Origin: Bruticola sp004554425
Lineage (GTDB): Bacteria > Vulcanimicrobiota > Xenobia > Xenobiales > Xenobiaceae
Length of the DNA stretch: 10,578 bases
Direction of reading: 5' to 3'
NCBI GenBank assembly: GCA_958366945.1
Contig: CATXCY010000057.1
Coordinates: 1 to 10,578 of the forward strand
The notes beneath the pieces were generated by a model, which was given only the letters and a program-made list of their open reading frames with translations, was not told the origin of the DNA and made no database searches. Position numbers and translations under genes: made by a program. Shown piece by piece: positions 6,761-10,578 of this stretch (positions are counted from its first letter, which is position 1; each line of letters begins with the position of its first letter).

Positions 6761-9700
6761 AGTCTTGATAGACAATTTCTGCGTGGAGCAAAAGATCGTC
6801 TATATTGTAATTGATACTAGCTGCCGAAGCGTCCGGAGCTTGGACAAAAGGCCGCTTTAAATAAACTGTCTTAGTCTTGTCCCCATCTACTTCGACTATA
6901 GCCAAAATAAATTCTTCAGGCTTATTTAAGCCAGTTAAAATTTCATTCTTAGAAACAGTAACTGTAGCTGCTCCTAAGCTGCGCCCTTTTACTTCTATAA
7001 AGCGCAAGCTCTTTCCATTTTTTGAACCAGCAACAATTTCCGATTCAATATCGTAGCCACACTTAGCTGAGCTCACATCTTTAGGCCAATTGCCTAAGCG
7101 CTTCTCAATATCTAATACTGCTTGCATAGCCAATTGCTCAATCTTTTTCTTATCGTGAGTAACTAAAGGTTCCACTTCAGCATAACCATTTAATTTATTC
7201 AATAAGCCTTGAGGTACCACCAAAGCGCCGCTAACAATAATTGGAGGCACAGAACTAAGCTCCGCTTCCCTAGCTAATTCTTGTAAACGCTTCTCTTTTC
7301 TAGCTTGCAATAATTGCATTTGCTCTTCAGCGTAGCGAAGTTTACTCTCGGCATTTTCTTTGCCATTTTTGGCATCTTCAGCAAATTGAACGCTTAAGCC
7401 ATCATAATAGCGAATTTCTTGATTTAAACGCTTCTCTACTTCACGCTTAATTTTATAAAACATAGGATCGCGCTGTTGCTTAACTTCCAATAAATGCTGC
7501 GGCGCCATTTCTTTAAGGGCATATTCTTTAGCTTGCTTTTCCGGCTCTTTCTGTAACCAAGATTGAGTTTTTATATAATTAAGGATAGAAGCTTTTTCCG
7601 CAAGGCTAGGATCAGCGTAATCTAAATAAGGAGCATATCCAGCCTGACAAATAGTACCATCGCTATCTATCTCTATAAAATCGAATTTTTTAGCCACAAT
7701 TTGAGCTGAATCATCCGCATTTTTGCTTCCGCTTACAATTGTATCTTCAATATAAGTTAAAAATTTAATATCTTCACTTTCATTATATCGATCAATTAAA
7801 ATAGCGCCGTTATCCAGCTCATTTTGCCACTGTTGACAACTTAAATTAACCACAGCTTGCAAAAGAGGATGTTCTAAATTAACTAATTCAGCTTGAACTT
7901 GGCTAGGTATATCTACTAATTTTTGCTCAAAGCAAATGCGTTTATAATGGCGAGCTATTTTTTTTGAATCTTGTTTAGGCCAATTATAAATTTCAGAAGG
8001 GACGTGCAATATTTCATAGCGTCCTCTTTCGGAAGCTTTAAAAATAAAACGGATTTGACCTTTTAGAGCAGCAAAAGCTTGGGCAAAAAACGATTCTATA
8101 AAATAAGGCTGAAGCTTACGCGCCTCGGCTCGCTCCATATCTTCTTTTATAGCATAAACTTGTTCGGTAGCTAAAACGTCTTTAGTTAGAGCTTGCTCTT
8201 GAATTATTTCTTGTAATTTTTCAGTTTCTAAAGATCTATCAATTATTTGCTTCAAACTATATTCAGTCGCAGCGCTGCCATTTTGGCGTATAGCTTCAAT
8301 AAGCAATTGACGCAAAGATTTATTGTCAAAATCGATTTTGCCTAAAATATCAAAAACTTGACCACCTAAAGCGGCTTTTTCTTCTTCAAGCTTAGCTAAG
8401 AGACGTTCAAAGACTTGGCCTTCGCGAGTTTGTTGAGCAACTAAATTCCACAAATGACAAACTTTCTTCTGGCCAATACGGTGAATGCGACCAAAGCGCT
8501 GTTCCAAACGGTTGGGATTCCAAGGCAAATCGTAGTTAATCATAAGGTGAGCGCGTTGCAAGTTAATGCCTTCGCCAGCTGCATCGGTAGCTAAAAGGAT
8601 ATAAACTTGCTCTTCTTGCTTGAAGCGCTCTTCAGCTAGGCGACGTTCGCTGCGGCTCATACCTCCAGCAATAATGGCCACACTGTCGGTATTGCCTATA
8701 AGATTGCTAATTTTGCGCTGTAAATAATTTAAGGTATCGCGATGTTCAGTAAAAATAATCAGCTTTTCTTGGTGACCATGGCGAGAAGAAAAAATTTCAG
8801 TTTTATCTTGCAATAAATCGGATAGCGCTGTCCATTTACTGTCTAATCCGCTATAAACAAGCTTTTGGGCCTCTTCTTCCAAAGAAGATAAAGAAGCTAT
8901 CTCCGCTTCCAATTCTCGAGCGCTCTGAGCAGCCGAAACGGAACAACTTAAATTATCTTCAAAATCATCAAGATCGGCAGCGCTTAATTCCTCATCATAA
9001 TCATCAGCAATTTTTTCACCGGCAGCGCCATCAAAAGCGTGACGCTCATTTAGAACTTCTTGCAATTGTTCTTCCAAGCGCTGGCGACGGCGGCTTAAAG
9101 ATTGATAGATAGCTTCAGGAGACGAAGCCAAGCGGCGTTGCAAAATAGTTAAAGCAAAACCTACTCTGTTTTTGCATTGATCGTTAAGTTTTTCTGCGCG
9201 ATTAAACTCACAGCGTACATATTCAGTGACATGCTCATAAAGGCTGGCTTCAGTTTGAGAAAGATTATATGGCACAGTATGGGCTTTTCTTTCGGGGAAA
9301 AGCGGAGTACCGTCAAACTTGAGCAACTTTTCTTTAACTAAGCGGCGCATTAAATCGGAAACATCAGGCGCTTTTTTAGCATTTAAGCCGTGGTTGGCTC
9401 CTTCAAAGCGATCAGGATCTACTAAAGACATAAAAAGTTGAAAGTCTTCATTTTTGCCATTGTGAGGCGTAGCTGTCAATAATAAAAAATTGGTTGTCAG
9501 CGTGCGCAACAATTGTCCGAGCTTGAAGCGGCCAGTGCGATATACTTTTTTGCCAAACACAGTAGCGGCCATTTTATGGGCTTCGTCACAAACAATTAAA
9601 TCCCAACGTTTGGCTTGGCTGAGCATATTTTGCAAAACGCTATTTCTAGCCAATTGATCAAGGCGAGCAATACAAAAATTGAGGCTATCAAAAATATTGC

Positions 9701-10175
9701 TGCTACAATTTTGTATTTTTTCGTTAGTTAAAAGCTCAAAATTTAGGTTAAATTTACTGGCCAGCTCCTCTTGCCATTGCTCAGCCAAGCTACCGGGAGA
9801 GACAATTAAACAGCGCTCTAAACTGCCGCGCAAAAGCAATTCTTTAACAAAAAGACCGGTCATAATCGTTTTGTCGGCGCCAGGATCGTCAGCTAAAACA
9901 TAATGTAAAGGCAAACGCGGCAGCAACTCTTGGTAGACAGCCGAGATTTGATGTGGCAAAGGCTCTATAGTTGAAGTATGTACAGCGGCATAAGGATCGA
10001 AAAGATAAGCTAGCTTTATACGGTAAGCTTCAGAGACTAACTTAAAAAGTCGGCTGTCAGCTTGAAAAGTAAATGAATGCTTGCTCTTATACTCTAGATC
10101 GGCCAACTTAAAATTGTGCTCCGCAAAAATAATCAGCGCCAAAGGCTGCGCCGTATTTGTTTGTAGCCTAGGCAA
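6759..10175 (-). CDS. SNF2-like superfamily 2 helicase with C-terminal DUF3883-like domain; Walker A altered
   Basis: The 1138-residue product is a DNA helicase/translocase of the type found in DISARM- and Hma-like defence systems. The N-terminal segment 41-80 (LFKLVSEAYR, HLFDPY-like, EPLPHQ) is typical. Motif I at 95-104 reads ADDPGADKTI, where ADDPGAGKTI is expected, so Gly to Asp at 101. The other motifs are intact: Ia LIVSPGSLAEQW (123-134), DEAH (197-200), TATPH (234-238), IIFTEHRD (473-480), ATDAAGEGINLQ (529-540) and QRFGRIHRIGQ (559-569). Residues about 370-440 and 880-980 are charged and probably coiled coil. A DUF3883-like end (about 1030-1110) has E1061-V-K1063. The start is a TTG (10173-10175) with only a weak AGGA 4 nt upstream; an in-frame TAG lies at 10182-10184 and the next in-frame ATG lies within motif I, so the N-terminus looks shorter than in relatives I recall. 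The change at 101 may abolish ATP binding. Confidence 0.87.
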   Translation of the reverse strand: MPRLQTNTAQPLALIIFAEHNFKLADLEYKSKHSFTFQADSRLFKLVSEAYRIKLAYLFDPYAAVHTSTIEPLPHQISAVYQELLPRLPLHYVLADDPGADKTIMTGLFVKELLLRGSLERCLIVSPGSLAEQWQEELASKFNLNFELLTNEKIQNCSSNIFDSLNFCIARLDQLARNSVLQNMLSQAKRWDLIVCDEAHKMAATVFGKKVYRTGRFKLGQLLRTLTTNFLLLTATPHNGKNEDFQLFMSLVDPDRFEGANHGLNAKKAPDVSDLMRRLVKEKLLKFDGTPLFPERKAHTVPYNLSQTEASLYEHVTEYVRCEFNRAEKLNDQCKNRVGFALTILQRRLASSPEAIYQSLSRRRQRLEEQLQEVLNERHAFDGAAGEKIADDYDEELSAADLDDFEDNLSCSVSAAQSARELEAEIASLSSLEEEAQKLVYSGLDSKWTALSDLLQDKTEIFSSRHGHQEKLIIFTEHRDTLNYLQRKISNLIGNTDSVAIIAGGMSRSERRLAEERFKQEEQVYILLATDAAGEGINLQRAHLMINYDLPWNPNRLEQRFGRIHRIGQKKVCHLWNLVAQQTREGQVFERLLAKLEEEKAALGGQVFDILGKIDFDNKSLRQLLIEAIRQNGSAATEYSLKQIIDRSLETEKLQEIIQEQALTKDVLATEQVYAIKEDMERAEARKLQPYFIESFFAQAFAALKGQIRFIFKASERGRYEILHVPSEIYNWPKQDSKKIARHYKRICFEQKLVDIPSQVQAELVNLEHPLLQAVVNLSCQQWQNELDNGAILIDRYNESEDIKFLTYIEDTIVSGSKNADDSAQIVAKKFDFIEIDSDGTICQAGYAPYLDYADPSLAEKASILNYIKTQSWLQKEPEKQAKEYALKEMAPQHLLEVKQQRDPMFYKIKREVEKRLNQEIRYYDGLSVQFAEDAKNGKENAESKLRYAEEQMQLLQARKEKRLQELAREAELSSVPPIIVSGALVVPQGLLNKLNGYAEVEPLVTHDKKKIEQLAMQAVLDIEKRLGNWPKDVSSAKCGYDIESEIVAGSKNGKSLRFIEVKGRSLGAATVTVSKNEILTGLNKPEEFILAIVEVDGDKTKTVYLKRPFVQAPDASAASINYNIDDLLLHAEIVYQD

Positions 10176-10309
10176 AATATCCTAGTCCAAAAATGGTGCA
10201 TACAGAAAAAGTCGCCAAAATGTGCGAATTTTTGCGCTAATGCATGTTTGTGCTAAATTTATAGCCACGTTGTTTAGTTCGTTATATCCCTCCTCGAAAG
10301 ATCGCTAAC
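10176..10309 (-). promoter_or_regulatory. Operon leader region, promoter not resolved
   Basis: The operon promoter should lie here or within the adjoining repeat. On the minus strand there are TATAAA (10258-10263) and TATAAC (10280-10285) boxes, both part of palindrome arms, but neither has a good -35 partner (the best is TTAGCG, 16 bp before TATAAC). GAGGAGGG (minus strand, 10288-10295) resembles a strong ribosome-binding site but no start codon follows at a usable distance. No operator is recognised. Confidence 0.3.
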
Positions 10310-10363
10310 GCGATAAAGTTTTCTCCGGCGGGTATAACGAACATTTTATGGCGGCTATAAATT
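10256..10363. repeat. Nested palindrome at the right boundary
   Basis: Three concentric perfect arm pairs are visible: AATTTATAGCC (10256-10266) with GGCTATAAATT (10353-10363); GTTCGTTATA (10277-10286) with TATAACGAAC (10333-10342); and ATCGC (10301-10305) with GCGAT (10310-10314) around TAAC. Between the second and third, CCCTCC can face GGCGGG. Sequence outside the outer left arm (10200-10255), read on the minus strand, also resembles 44-90 of the left repeat (shared GGCTATAAATTT and GCGCAAAA), so two inverted copies of one element may meet here. Function is unknown. Confidence 0.75.
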
Positions 10364-10578
10364 CCATTTAAGCAAGTGCGGTTTTATGCGCCAGGCATTT
10401 TTGGGCCACACAGTATAGTTGCACTCATAGTTTTTAACCAACAGGCAGAGACAGCGGTGATGGAAGGCGAAGAATATTGGCCGTTAGGCCAGTTCGAGCC
10501 TGGAAGAGCCGCTAGCTGGAGCTAGCCAACATGAACACGAGCCCGCAGCCATAACTTATAGCGAAATTTTTTCGCCAT
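10310..10578 (+). repeat. Right copy of the flanking direct repeat (cut by the window end)
   Basis: It aligns with 1-271 in the same orientation, with a few substitutions, a diverged middle (about 10364-10415) and a small deletion near 10483. Its left end is the second half of a nested palindrome (10256-10363), so the full repeat unit probably begins before 10310, and its right end is truncated by the window. Together with the left copy it brackets the whole operon. Confidence 0.85.

Noticed and set aside
6475..6762. Plus-strand frame of 95 codons opposite the methyltransferase start
   Set aside because: It is a shadow of conserved coding sequence on the other strand and has no supporting signals.
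498..10175. DISARM classification based on the SNF2 helicase plus methylase
   Set aside because: The DISARM core genes drmA and drmB (DUF1998) are absent and a DUF499 ATPase is present; the flanks beyond the window are not visible.
10182..10268. Upstream frame of 28 codons (GTG start) ending just before the helicase TTG
   Set aside because: The GAGGAGGG before it is about 19 nt from the GTG, too far for initiation, and the frame lies largely in repeat sequence.

Overview
The window holds one three-gene operon on the minus strand, transcribed from right to left, with non-coding repeat sequence on both sides. In order of transcription the genes are a SNF2-type helicase with a DUF3883-like C-terminus (6759-10175), a DUF1156-type DNA methyltransferase (3939-6749), and a DUF499-type AAA+ ATPase with an N-terminal Swt1-like HEPN domain (498-3926). 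Spacers are 9 and 12 bp, and each Shine-Dalgarno sequence overlaps the previous stop codon. This helicase-methylase-ATPase set is the composition of the anti-phage system called Hma, and DUF499/DUF1156 proteins are known residents of defence islands. It is therefore best read as a defence cassette that marks host DNA by methylation and acts against unmarked DNA.

The host is a bacterium with clear Shine-Dalgarno sequences and rather A+T-leaning, Ala/Leu/Gln/Lys-rich proteins. Nothing here fixes its taxonomy.

Layout: 1-271 is a copy of a non-coding repeat. 272-497 is a gene-free stretch that starts with a long imperfect hairpin capped by a GCAA loop. 498-10175 is the operon. 10176-10309 is a short leader that runs into a nested palindrome. 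10310-10578 is a second, same-orientation copy of the left repeat. Both repeat copies are cut by the window edges, so they may be longer than seen. The operon is thus bracketed by direct repeats.

Three sequence oddities set this copy apart. First, the methyltransferase gene contains 2.8 tandem copies of a 20-bp unit; since 20 is not divisible by 3, gain or loss of one copy breaks the frame, so the gene could be phase-variable and is currently ON. Second, a perfect 20-bp inverted repeat abuts that array inside the same gene. Third, the helicase Walker A motif reads G-A-D-K-T where G-A-G-K-T is expected, and its 5' end starts at a weak TTG next to repeat sequence. The operon may be a switchable defence system, a partly disabled one, or one carrying a sequencing error in the helicase; the sequence alone cannot decide.
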